A stretch of DNA of 19,045 bases from the NCBI RefSeq assembly GCF_004345705.1, contig NZ_SLWV01000042.1:1-19045 (forward strand). The letters are read 5' to 3'. The position numbers and the translations under genes were made by a program. Positions 7,553 to 15,268 of the stretch are shown here, one piece after another. The notes beneath the pieces are model-generated. The model saw only the letters and a program-made list of their open reading frames with translations, was not told the origin of the DNA and did no database searches. Position 1 is the first letter of the stretch. Every line of letters starts with the position of its first letter. This stretch comes from Marinisporobacter balticus (GTDB lineage Bacteria; Bacillota; Clostridia; Peptostreptococcales; Thermotaleaceae).

Positions 7553-7581
7553 ATTATATCGGACTTCCGATATATCGTCAA
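7553..7581 (-). promoter_or_regulatory. XRE-kinase operon promoter with 20-bp palindrome
   Basis: TTGACG (7581-7576) and TATAAT (7558-7553) on the minus strand have a 17-bp spacer. TATATCGGA-CT-TCCGATATA at 7555-7574 fills the spacer with perfect 9-bp arms. This resembles the layout of HipB operators (TATCC-N8-GGATA in E. coli), so binding by the XRE protein should shut off the operon. Confidence 0.8.
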
Positions 7582-7619
7582 GAGCGATTGCAACTATGAC
7601 AAAAACAATTACCACCATT

Positions 7620-7664
7620 TCATGCCGTCAAAAGCTGCTCATAATCCATTCTCTTATTCATCAT
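7620..7664 (-). pseudogene. truncated start of a small ORF in a conjugation-like operon
   Basis: Two ATG codons overlap the TGA of the upstream mini ORF (ATGATG), then codons give MMNKRMDYEQLLTA and a TGA. The overlap is typical of translationally coupled operon genes, so this seems to be the head of a gene cut off by the joint to the XRE-kinase module. Product not recognised. Confidence 0.3.
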
Positions 7665-7828
7665 CTTCCACCTGCCTTCCCGAACAATTTTTCCTTGTAC
7701 GTCGGAACGTGAACCATAAAGATATATCGCTCGTTACCGCATTTGTACAAACATACTCCACGCTGAGGAAATTTGATAAGATTGTATTCGCTTTCTTCAA
7801 GCTGTAAGGTATCCATATATATTTTCAT
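7661..7828 (-). pseudogene. 55-codon ORF, possible C-terminal remnant of a mobile-element ATPase
   Basis: The frame runs from an ATG at 7828 to a TGA at 7661-7663 and includes LEESEYNLIKFPQRGVCLYK, then CGNERY, ending YKEKLFGKAGGR. The composition looks like real protein, and the end resembles tails of transfer proteins from Firmicutes integrative elements, but I cannot place it firmly. There is no good ribosome binding site, so it may be a fragment of a longer gene. It overlaps the next small ORF by 4 bases. It lies between the second 102-bp repeat and the XRE-kinase operon. Confidence 0.35.
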
Positions 7829-7859
7829 AAGCGCTTATCTTCTTTTTAGCAATTTTTTC

Positions 7860-7961
7860 GCTCGATTTTTGCCCCATCTTTTCTTAAAAACCACAACATG
7901 TTGCGTTCAATCCCTACTTTTCACCTTCCGAACCACATTTCGTCATCAGAACCACACACTC
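7860..7961. repeat. 102-bp repeat, copy 2
   Basis: This is the gap-free counterpart of 4423-4524. It contains GAACCACA twice with 19-bp period, then CCACAC-ACTCA-GTGTGG, a short dyad at its right border where the MutG-like fragment begins. The break right at this edge suggests the repeat took part in a recombination event. Confidence 0.6.
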
Positions 7962-7962
7962 A

Positions 7963-8394
7963 GTGTGGGACGAAACAGAAAAGATATCGGCTTACTTACA
8001 AATGCTGGCAATGGTATTTCCACTCTTGATAGGGATAATTACAGGAATAGCATCCGAACAGGAGCTAGAAGCTGGCTCATTTCAAATGCTTTTATGTACC
8101 CCCAGCAAAAAATATATCCCTCACCTTGGAAAACTTGCAGTCTTGTTGTTGTTTGGCATCGTGTTTCGGGCGATGGGTAATGTATTTTTACCGATTTCGT
8201 TGTATCTAAAAGCAGCTATACTTTTGTTTTTAGGAAATGTACCATTATATATGCTACAATATATTTTAAGCTTTGCTTTTGGAAAAGGTATAGGCATGGG
8301 CTTTGGCATTATTGGCAGCTTACTTTCTGCACTCCTTTTAGTACTAAAGCTATGGAGTGAAAAATGGGCGGGTAGAAAAAATGAAACGAATTAA
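7963..8394 (+). pseudogene. lantibiotic-immunity ABC permease (MutG/SpaG-like), truncated
   Basis: About 140 codons carry SAYLQMLAMVFPLLIGIITG, ASEQELEAGSFQMLL, then LPISLYLKAAILLFLGNVPL and FGKGIGMGFGIIGSLLSALL. These are hallmarks of the MutG/SpaG permease subunit of SpaFEG-type lantibiotic immunity transporters, normally about 240 residues with six membrane segments. The N-terminal part is gone at the repeat border, a piece after LGKLAVLLL seems missing, and the last segments are shortened to LLLVLKLWSEKWAGRK. The ATPase and partner permease (mutF, mutE) are not in the window, so the transporter cannot work. It overlaps the next gene by 14 bp, as an original operon would. Confidence 0.75.
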
Positions 8395-9094
8395 TATAGT
8401 AATTGTAATTGTGCTGATTTTTTGCTGTATATTTACCGGTTGTTCTGTTGTAGATAAGTTACAGGCGGATAGGTGTGCCGATAAAACACAGGGAAAAATC
8501 TTAGAGAGTGATGCACGACAATTTGTGTTTGAAGACAACACTTATACGATTTTAAATGAAACTGTTGAAAGAGATAATATTAGTGTATGGATTGGTATAA
8601 CAGGAAACACGTGCTTTTTAAATAAAGACTATGAAATATTAAAAATCTATGATAATCTCTCCTACAAAGATTATTTGACTGAAATTACAAAAGAAATTCC
8701 GGCAGAAGCATATTATACTGCGCAATTTGAAAACATTTATAGGCTTACGGATAACAGAATAGCCATTGGTGTAGATGGAGAATTTCATGTGGCAAAGCCC
8801 TCTGATTATTTATCCACAGAAGATACGATAATAGAATTTGGAACATTGAATTCTGATGGAGATGACGAGACGAATTTTTGTATAAACTCCGAAAATGCAG
8901 GACAACTGCTGCACGGAGAAATTGTTTATAGAATTACTGAAACGAGCCTGTCAAGAGAGGATAAAGGAAAGCTGCTCCAAGTAATGGGAACACAGGTTGT
9001 GTTTGATGCGGAGTCTGGTCAGGTAATTCCAGAAAGTGAAGCTGTGATAGTAGAGATTAACTCTAAGTTGATGCGAGCTGAACCAGAAAAATAA
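8381..9094 (+). CDS. NisI/SpaI family lantibiotic immunity lipoprotein
   Basis: Starting at the ATG at 8381, the 237-residue product has a lipoprotein signal: positive KR, a hydrophobic run and lipobox FTGC with Cys at 21. The longer start at 8357 adds eight residues before this signal and is less likely. The mature part has RQFVFEDNTYTILNETV, an IGITGNTCFLNKDYEIL segment and VYRITETSLSREDKGKLLQV, fitting the NisI/SpaI immunity family. Such lipoproteins sit on the outer face of the membrane and bind their lantibiotic. It is flanked by a truncated transporter gene and a broken two-component system, so it is the only apparently intact gene of this locus and may now be unregulated. The family call rests on context as well as sequence. 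Confidence 0.75.
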   Translation: MKRINIVIVIVLIFCCIFTGCSVVDKLQADRCADKTQGKILESDARQFVFEDNTYTILNETVERDNISVWIGITGNTCFLNKDYEILKIYDNLSYKDYLTEITKEIPAEAYYTAQFENIYRLTDNRIAIGVDGEFHVAKPSDYLSTEDTIIEFGTLNSDGDDETNFCINSENAGQLLHGEIVYRITETSLSREDKGKLLQVMGTQVVFDAESGQVIPESEAVIVEINSKLMRAEPEK

Positions 9095-9113
9095 TGATAA
9101 CAGGAGAGGTTAA

Positions 9114-9167
9114 ATGGCAAATATTTTTGTAGTTGATGATGAAAAGGATATATGCAAATTATGCTGA
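9114..9167 (+). pseudogene. response regulator start (NisR/SpaR-like) cut at a deletion joint
   Basis: After AGGAGAGG an ATG at 9114 opens MANIFVVDDEKDI, the first beta strand and acidic pocket of an OmpR-type receiver domain. After about 13 codons the frame runs into KLC and a stop, while the histidine-kinase frame begins. The rest of the regulator (about 210 codons) is deleted. Confidence 0.7.
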
Positions 9168-10373
9168 ACAAGCTTTGCAGAAAGTAGAAAATCAGCTTAT
9201 ACAAAGTGAATCTTTTGATCAATCATTGATTCCTTTCCCTTGTATCTATGTATTATATAGTAAAACAGGTGATGTTCAAAATAGTAATATGCGCGAAGAC
9301 GAGATATCCCATGCGAAAGAGTATTTGTCTGGCAAGTTCAATACATTGAATGGAGAATATAGCTTATTCAACGCAGTGATGGGAGCAGCCTTGTAATCAA
9401 ATATGATATATTGGCACATTTTGCATCCCCCATGCTGCACAAGCTGTTTCCAAAACCGGAGTTAGTGGCCATTATTATTTCATTCGGTTGCTTTATTTTG
9501 ATAGCTGTCGTTATTGCCTTTAAATTTAGTAAAAAGCTAAAAATAGAACTTGCTCCACTTATCAAAGCTACTGATTCTATAAAACAAAAAGACCTGGATT
9601 TTGAAATTGTTCCTATACAAATTCGAGAATTAAATGCTGTTTTGCAATCCATAAACGAACTAAAAACAGCATTATCAGACTCCTTAAATCAGCAATGGAA
9701 TATGGAGCAAAGTAAAAAAACACAAATTTCTGCCATTGCTCATGATATAAAAACCCCTTTGACAATTATTAAAGGCAATACCGAACTGTTGTTAGAATCA
9801 GAATTATCACAGGCAGATAAAGATTTGTTGCAATATATCCAATTAAGCTCGGGAAAGATTGAAGACTATATTGAATTGCTTATGACAGCTTCTACTGTAA
9901 CAAACTCTGCAAAATTTCAGGAAGCATCATTTTTCGTTCAAAATTTTATTTTGGAAATTGAGAAACAAGCAAAAGCACTCTGTTGTGTGAAAAACATTAC
10001 TTTTTGCATAGGAATGAAAATTCTGCCGGAAATATTTTACGGAGATGTGTTGCTTATTAGCCGAGTAGTTTTAAATATCCTGAATAACGCAGTGGAGTAT
10101 TCCTATGATGGAAGTAAGATAGAATTTAAAATTACTGGAAGTAAAGAAGAATTGCCTTTTACTCTGGCTGACAGCGGTAAGTGATTTTCTGCTGCCGGAC
10201 TTAAAAATGCTACGATGGAGTTTTTTACCGAGAAGACAGAACGTTCTGGAAAACACTATGGCATGGGACTTTATATTGCAAAATCGGTAGCTGAAAAGCA
10301 TGGCGGACAACTTAAAATTGCAAACCGACAAGATGGTTGCGGAGCGGTTGTATCTCTTATAATTAAAAAGTAA
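9133..10373 (+). pseudogene. NisK/SpaK-like sensor histidine kinase, frameshifted and with an in-frame stop
   Basis: The remnant begins inside the sensor region (NYAEQALQKVENQLIQ, PCIYVLYSKTGDVQ) and breaks frame near 9390. In the new frame come a membrane segment (AIIISFGCFILIAVVIAFKF), a HAMP-like linker, the H box ISAIAHDIKTPLTIIKGNTE, and the N box VVLNILNNAVEYS. An in-frame TGA at 10182-10184 interrupts the G1 motif DSGKG, after which the same frame continues with ERSGKHYGMGLYIAKSVAEK (G2) to a TAA at 10371-10373. The N-terminal membrane segment is gone with the upstream deletion. It would have sensed a lantibiotic and activated the immunity genes. Two separate lesions plus the deletion make it non-functional. 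Confidence 0.85.
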
Positions 10374-10412
10374 TGCGCCTTTGGCAAATAAGTCAAACTA
10401 AATATTTATAAT

Positions 10413-10583
10413 ATTCAGGGGGAGACCATTACAGGCAATGCCATGCAGTTTTGTTTGGATTATGGCGAAGGCAATGAGGATATGGTAAGAAAAGCATATG
10501 AAGCACTCAAAACAGATGCTAAAATTATCATCCCCCTTGCGCCATGTGAATATAGCCCCTTCATGGTAGACTTAATTGACAAA
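10413..10583 (+). pseudogene. VOC (PhnB/glyoxalase-like) family fragment
   Basis: The frame reads GETITGNAMQFCLDYGEG, then DMVRKAYEALKTDAKIIIPL and APCEYSPFMVDLIDK before the typical ending (usually like FGVRWCIFV) is replaced by other sequence. This is the C-terminal half of a PhnB-type VOC protein, a metal-binding fold used in glyoxalases and resistance proteins. The front half and the last strand are missing. The segment lies between the kinase remnant and the end of the MATE gene. Confidence 0.5.
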
Positions 10584-10654
10584 GGGCAGCAACGCTATCA
10601 TAAAGACGTTTATACCAATATTTCACATTATCTAAACTTTAAGAATTCGAATAA

Positions 10655-12019
10655 TTATACCTCTTCCATGCATTGTTTTAAATTTGGTTTTAGATTTTGT
10701 TTTGATTTTAAGATGAAAACTAGAATGATTGAAGCCATGTCTGCTAAAGGCTGCGCTATTATTAATCCATTTAAATTGAAAAATATTGGCATAATCAATA
10801 CAAGTGGTATAAAAAATGCTCCTTGTCTGCAAACACTAATAGCTCCACCTTCTTTTGATTTTCCTAGCGCTAAAAAGAATGTACCATATACAAGTTGGAA
10901 TCCAAGACCTAAAAAAATAATACCATTTAAAATAAGAACTTTTCGCCCTATACTCATAACCGCAGGATCATTTTTATTAAAAGCATAAATAATATCTTTT
11001 GAAAAAAGAAGAATGCATACAGTAACTATTGCACAAAAACATGTTGTCCACAGTAATGCTATATTTTTTGATTTTTCTACTCTATCCATTCTACCTGAGC
11101 CATAATTATAACCAACAAAAGCTTGAAATCCCTTTAAAAATCCAAATATAGCCATCGTTCCAAGTGACATTATTCTACTTGCAATCCCTATTGCTGCTAC
11201 AGCGGAGTCACCATAGGCACTAGCTATGGTATTAGTACTTCCTAAAGCTATACTTGATAAAATTTGAAATATCATAACGGGTAATCCTATTTTAAAAATT
11301 TCTATATAAAGGTCTTTACTTGGCTTAATGTTTCTTATTGAAATCTTAAATACACTTTTACCACTTAATATATATGTTAAGTATAAAATTGTTGAAATAA
11401 TTCTTGAAATAAGTGTTGCAATAGCTACTCCATTTATCCCCATCTTTAATACATAAATTGATACTATATCTAATAGCATATTTGTCATGCCACCAATAAG
11501 CATTGCAATCATACTAAATTTAGCAGCGCCTTCTGCTATAATCATATTATTTACTGTTACATTAAAAACATTAAAAACTAATCCCGAAATAAAAATAACT
11601 GCATATTCTCTTGCAAATGGAAATATTGTATCTGTAGCACCTAAGCACCTTAAAATAGGATTTACAAAAACTAACATGATTACAATAATAATAACCCCTA
11701 CTGCTATGCTAGTAAATAATGCAGTAGAAGCGCACCTATTTGCTTCTTTATACTGCTTATTGCCAAGTAATCTTGCTAAATATGAAGATGCACCGCTTCC
11801 GAATAGTAATGCAATTCCAGTCATTATTAAACCTAATGGAAATACAACTGAAACAGCGCCCATTTGAGCAGTTCCTAATTCACCCACACAATAAGCATCA
11901 ACCACATTATAAAGTGCTGAGATAAGCATTCCCACCATGGTAGGAATCCCTAATTTAAGTAATGCTGTAGAAATCTGTTCATCCTTTAATAAATATAATT
12001 TTTTATTATTTTCATTCAT
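10655..12019 (-). CDS. MATE family efflux transporter
   Basis: The 454-residue protein is highly hydrophobic, with about twelve membrane segments in two repeated halves. The front carries KLGIPTMVGMLISALYNVVD and the middle KIGLPVMIFQILSSIALGST, the matching starts of the two MATE bundles, and FGSGASSYLARLLGNKQYKE follows the first. MATE proteins export cationic drugs and other compounds with sodium or protons. GGAGGG lies upstream of the ATG. The gene is preceded in the same direction by a MarR regulator with a 144-bp gap; MarR half-sites flank its putative -10 element, so co-regulation is likely. Its substrate is unknown. Confidence 0.93.
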   Translation of the reverse strand: MNENNKKLYLLKDEQISTALLKLGIPTMVGMLISALYNVVDAYCVGELGTAQMGAVSVVFPLGLIMTGIALLFGSGASSYLARLLGNKQYKEANRCASTALFTSIAVGVIIIVIMLVFVNPILRCLGATDTIFPFAREYAVIFISGLVFNVFNVTVNNMIIAEGAAKFSMIAMLIGGMTNMLLDIVSIYVLKMGINGVAIATLISRIISTILYLTYILSGKSVFKISIRNIKPSKDLYIEIFKIGLPVMIFQILSSIALGSTNTIASAYGDSAVAAIGIASRIMSLGTMAIFGFLKGFQAFVGYNYGSGRMDRVEKSKNIALLWTTCFCAIVTVCILLFSKDIIYAFNKNDPAVMSIGRKVLILNGIIFLGLGFQLVYGTFFLALGKSKEGGAISVCRQGAFFIPLVLIMPIFFNLNGLIIAQPLADMASIILVFILKSKQNLKPNLKQCMEEV

Positions 12020-12064
12020 TTATTTTTCCCTCCATATTGTTTATAAATATTAAATAAGTATCGT

Positions 12065-12097
12065 TGTTTAACACATATACAGTATAGTAACTAAACA
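12065..12097 (-). promoter_or_regulatory. MATE promoter region with MarR-type half-sites
   Basis: TGTTTA (12065-12070) and TAAACA (12092-12097) repeat the arms of the MarR operator upstream of marR, here 21 bp apart. Between them on the minus strand lies TATACT (12086-12081), a possible -10 box; no good -35 box is seen. The arrangement suggests repression of the exporter by the same MarR protein. Confidence 0.5.
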
Positions 12098-12111
12098 CCA
12101 TGTTCGAAAAT

Positions 12112-12140
12112 TTTCTGTAACACTTTATGTGCTACAGAAA
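12112..12140 (-). terminator. hairpin after the MarR gene
   Basis: TTTCTGTA, CAC, a 5-nt loop, GTG and TACAGAAA form an 11-bp stem with one mismatch. It follows the marR stop by 24 bp and is followed on the minus strand by AAAATTTT, so it may terminate or attenuate between marR and the MATE gene. Confidence 0.5.
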
Positions 12141-12163
12141 TAGAATGTATAATTCTTATTTTA

Positions 12164-12610
12164 TTATAGTCTTTCATCTAATGATTTTTCAAATTCTTTT
12201 AAAAGTTTCTCTAGTTCATTATATATTTCATCTGGCATATCTTTTAACAATAGAAATAATTTTTCCTCTGTCATTTGATGATATTTCTTGTGCATCTCAT
12301 ACGCACTCCATCCATCCTTAGTAAGTTCGAGTCTTACTTCTGTATCTGAATTAGGGGAAACACTTTTACTAACTACTCCTTTCTTAACTAACTTATAAAT
12401 CATCTGTGAAACAGCACCTTTTGTAACACCCTGAATTGCAGCAAGCTGTGTAACATTAATTCCTTCATTGTTTCCAATTGAGTCTATTGTATGTATTTCC
12501 ACTCTTGAAAGCTTTATATCTGTTCCATAACATCTTTGTCTGTTTTCTGTACGATTATACTTGTTAATACACCTTTCCATCATAACTGTTAATTCACTAT
12601 AATCTCTCAT
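12164..12610 (-). CDS. MarR family transcriptional regulator
   Basis: The 148-residue protein has the MarR winged helix: LSRVEIHTIDSIGNNEGINV, TQLAAIQGVTKGAVSQMIYK as the recognition helix and VSPNSDTEVRLELTKDG as the wing, followed by dimerisation helices. It is the first gene of a pair with the MATE exporter downstream. A consensus-like promoter and a perfect 8-bp-arm palindrome lie directly upstream, so autoregulation is likely. Typical ligands of this family are phenolic or antibiotic compounds that relieve repression of an exporter. Confidence 0.92.
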   Translation of the reverse strand: MRDYSELTVMMERCINKYNRTENRQRCYGTDIKLSRVEIHTIDSIGNNEGINVTQLAAIQGVTKGAVSQMIYKLVKKGVVSKSVSPNSDTEVRLELTKDGWSAYEMHKKYHQMTEEKLFLLLKDMPDEIYNELEKLLKEFEKSLDERL

Positions 12611-12650
12611 ACACTATTTCTCCTATATTCTAGTATTGTTTAGTATATAT

Positions 12651-12703
12651 ACTGTTTAGCTATTAAACAGTTATACTATACTCCTAATTTCAAAACATGT
12701 CAA
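12651..12703 (-). promoter_or_regulatory. marR promoter and MarR operator
   Basis: On the minus strand TTGACA (12703-12698), 17 bp, then TATAGT (12680-12675) form a good promoter. Immediately downstream, ACTGTTTA (12651-12658) and TAAACAGT (12664-12671) make a palindrome with a 5-bp centre, fitting a MarR-type operator that would block transcription start. Confidence 0.8.
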
Positions 12704-12810
12704 TACTGCTGTATATCCGATTTCAGAGATATAGGCGCTTTGGGCTAAAATAAATCTGATGAAAAAGCCAAAAAAATATTTATAAGTTAAATGTAGAATA
12801 CCTTAATACA

Positions 12811-12848
12811 GGGGTACCGTTAGGAAAATGCGGATTTACAACGCTAAG
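12811..12848. mobile_element. Tn3 family terminal inverted repeat, 38 bp
   Basis: The sequence starts GGGGTACCGTTAGGAAAATG and ends ACAACGCTAAG, matching the 38-bp GGGGTACC...CGCTAAG ends of Gram-positive Tn3-family transposons such as the Tn4430 type. The tnpA stop lies 36 bp inside it, the usual layout. The partner end is not in the window. Confidence 0.85.
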
Positions 12849-12884
12849 CCCATTTTCAAGACGATTCCCTCATTTTTAACAACG

Positions 12885-13957
12885 TTAAGAAAGTTTTAGT
12901 GGTCTTAAAGAATCTAATGAGATCACTTTCTCCGAATTAAAATGGTATTCTCCTAGTAAATTAATATGTTCCCAGCCTAAAGGTGACATATGGTGCAATA
13001 AATCTTCATTAAAACTACCTGTCCGTTTTTGATATTCAACTGCTTTTGTTAGATGTAGAGTATTCCAGATACTAATGGCATTGATAATTATGTTTAAAGC
13101 ACTGACCCTTTGAAGCTGATGTTGTATGGTTCGTTCCTTAAGCTCTCCTTGTTTTCCGAAGAAAATAGCTCTTGCCAGCCCATTCATGGCTTCACCTTTA
13201 TTCAATCCTTTTTGTATTTTTCTTCTTAGCGATTCATCTGAAATGTAATTAAGAATAAAGATTGTTTTTTCTATTCGGCCCATTTCGCGTAACGCTGTAG
13301 CTAAACTGTTCTGTCTTGCATAAGAACCTAATTTCCCCATAATAAGGGATGCTGAGACTGTTCCTTCTCTTATTGAATGGGCTAATCGTAAAACATCCTC
13401 ATAATTTTCTCTAATGACCTTTGTATTTATTTGTCCACGTAAAATAGCTTCTAGTTTTGGATACTCACTTGCTTTATCTATTGTAAATAATTTTGAGTCC
13501 GATAAATCTCTTATTCTTGGAGTAAATTTAAATCCTAATAAATGGGTCAATTCGAAAATTTGGTCTGTGTAACCTGCTGTGTCTGTATAATGATCTTCTA
13601 TGTTGAGATCCGTCTCATGATGCAATAAACCATCCAAAACATGAATCGCATCTCGTGAATTAGTATGTATAATCTTTGTATAGTAAGAAGAAAATTGATC
13701 ACTTGTAAATCGATAGATGGTAGCTCCCTTTCCAGTTCCGTAATGTGGGTTTGCATCTGGTTCTCTCCGTCATATAATTTCGAATGATAAACTAACTGAT
13801 AATCTCGTATTCTCCTTCGTTTGGTTCCATGTATCTTCTGAAAACAAATATTCCTCAAAATCTCTATACTGTCTGCTGCCAACAATGGAAACATCTCCTG
13901 CCCGAACATGCTCCTGAAGTTCTGTTAAAACAGCCATTTCATAGTAATGACGATTGA
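12885..13957 (-). pseudogene. tnpA: Tn3 family transposase TnpA, internal deletion
   Basis: All of this lies in a single frame. The right part (about 13957 to 13770) encodes a mid-protein segment, INRHYYEMAVLTELQEHVRA and RQYRDFEEYLFSEDTWNQTK, ending at a TGA at 13772-13770. After that the frame resumes with DANPHYGTGKGATIYRF, HYTDTAGYTDQIFELTHLLG (a catalytic aspartate region) and NKGEAMNGLARAIFFGKQGE (catalytic glutamate region) to the end at 12885. A full TnpA is near 970-1000 residues; the N-terminal 400 or so, plus the region with the first catalytic Asp (SSDGQ), are gone. The element cannot transpose by itself, but its end repeat could still be recognised by a related transposase. Confidence 0.85.
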
Positions 13958-14305
13958 TTGTTTGGATCTATACCAATGCGGACAGCTTTTTCACTTACAC
14001 CTTCTGCTTTCGCAATAGCTGTCTTACTCATGCCCATAAAATAATGAGCATAGATCCGCTTTGCCTGTTTGTCCGGCAGAGAAGCAATGGCAGCGTGGAG
14101 CTGCTGACTAGTGAGCTTTGTAGCGGTATTTCTTTCTGTCATATGTTGCCTCAGCTCTTACAGATTCCTCAAAGATTGCTAACAGTTCATCAGCCACTTC
14201 TACAAAGGTGTCTTGTGTGTAGTAGGGGTAATAATCTTTCAAATTTCTTGTTGGGTACTTTTGTATTTCATCTAATAGCCCATAGTACGCTTGGGCAGCA
14301 GTAAA
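13939..14305 (-). pseudogene. sigma-70-like HTH protein of integrative elements, rearranged
   Basis: Two frames carry parts of one gene. Upstream (about 14305-14108) runs FTAAQAYYGLLDEIQKYPTR, DTFVEVADELLAIFEESVRA and YDRKKYRYKAH, then TAG. Downstream (13939-14142, other frame) comes TSQQLHAAIASLPDKQAKRI and the HTH GMSKTAIAKAEGVSEKAVRI before the joint with tnpA. Proteins with this end are common small sigma-70 region-4-like ORFs in Firmicutes conjugative transposons. A deletion with frameshift removed the middle, and the tail after the HTH is lost at the Tn3 joint. It marks an old integrative-element backbone. Confidence 0.55.
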
Positions 14306-14434
14306 GCTTTTTTTAATCGCTTACCATTGACAAAGACATACGATATATAAAGTCAAAAAAGGGCGAGCATAATACACCTACCATGTTTTGATTTTCAAAA
14401 CGGCGGTTAAATTACTTACCTTATGGTTTGTGGA

Positions 14435-15268
14435 CTACCGAAATGCAAACACAAGCAGCATGGCGATACCTAATACAATTCGATACCAACCAAACGCTTT
14501 GAAATCATGTTTTTTGATATATCCCATGAGGAATTTTATCACGAACACAGATACCGCAAATGCTACCACCATACCTATTACCAAGATGAGTAATTCAGCG
14601 CTTGTAAAGGAAATCCCGAATTTCAGTATTTTAATAGCACTTAAACCAAACATAACAGGAACGGCAAGGAAAAATGTAAATTCCGCTGCCGCTACTCTTG
14701 ATACACCAATCAACAACGCACCTATAATCGTGGCGCCCGAACGAGAAGTACCGGGAATAATGGAAAGTACCTGAAATAGCCCGATTAAAAAGGCTGTCTG
14801 ATAGGTAATATCTTCTAATTTAGAAGTAGTTGGTAACCGTTTTTTATTCCATATTTCAATGACAATAAAAGCAATACCATAGAAAATAAGGGCTGCCGCA
14901 ATTGCTATTGGAGTGTGTAGATGAGCTTCAATATAATCGTCAAACAGGATAGTTATGACTGCCCCCGGAATACAAGCAAAAACGACTTTGAACCAAAGAG
15001 AAAACGTGTCCTTTTTGATAATAGGCTGTGTTTTGTCCCTAAACTGGAACGGAAACATTTTTTTCCAAAACATAACAACTACCGCAAGGATAGCTCCAAG
15101 CTGAATGACAACAAAAAACATTTCCTTAAATGCGTCGCTCATATTAAGCGTGATAAATTCGTCCACAAGAAGCATATGCCCGGTGCTACTGATGGGCAGC
15201 CACTCGGTAATACCTTCTACAATTCCAAGAAAAATAACTTTAAAAATTTCTATAAAATCAAGTGCCAT
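14435..15268 (-). CDS. bcrD: undecaprenyl-diphosphatase of the bacitracin cassette (UppP/BcrD)
   Basis: The 277-residue membrane protein is a UppP/BacA homologue: motif EGITEWLPISSTGHML at residues 18-33 and PGTSRSGAT near 170, which carry the catalytic Glu, Ser, His and Arg, with about eight membrane segments. UppP removes a phosphate from undecaprenyl diphosphate at the outer face, lowering the amount of the lipid that bacitracin traps. Its ATG overlaps the bcrB stop as TAATG, with GGAGG inside bcrB, so translation is coupled. In enterococcal and clostridial bcrABDR loci this position is held by bcrD. No clear terminator is seen after the stop; only a weak GTTTTG/CAAAAC hairpin near 14385-14401. 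Confidence 0.93.
   Translation of the reverse strand: MALDFIEIFKVIFLGIVEGITEWLPISSTGHMLLVDEFITLNMSDAFKEMFFVVIQLGAILAVVVMFWKKMFPFQFRDKTQPIIKKDTFSLWFKVVFACIPGAVITILFDDYIEAHLHTPIAIAAALIFYGIAFIVIEIWNKKRLPTTSKLEDITYQTAFLIGLFQVLSIIPGTSRSGATIIGALLIGVSRVAAAEFTFFLAVPVMFGLSAIKILKFGISFTSAELLILVIGMVVAFAVSVFVIKFLMGYIKKHDFKAFGWYRIVLGIAMLLVFAFR

Noticed and set aside
10443..10988. 181-codon plus-strand ORF read as one protein
   Set aside because: Only the first 47 or so codons resemble a VOC protein; the rest is the antisense of the MATE gene.
13598..13909. 103-codon ORF as a separate gene
   Set aside because: It is an out-of-frame reading of the deleted tnpA; the true tnpA frame explains the sequence.
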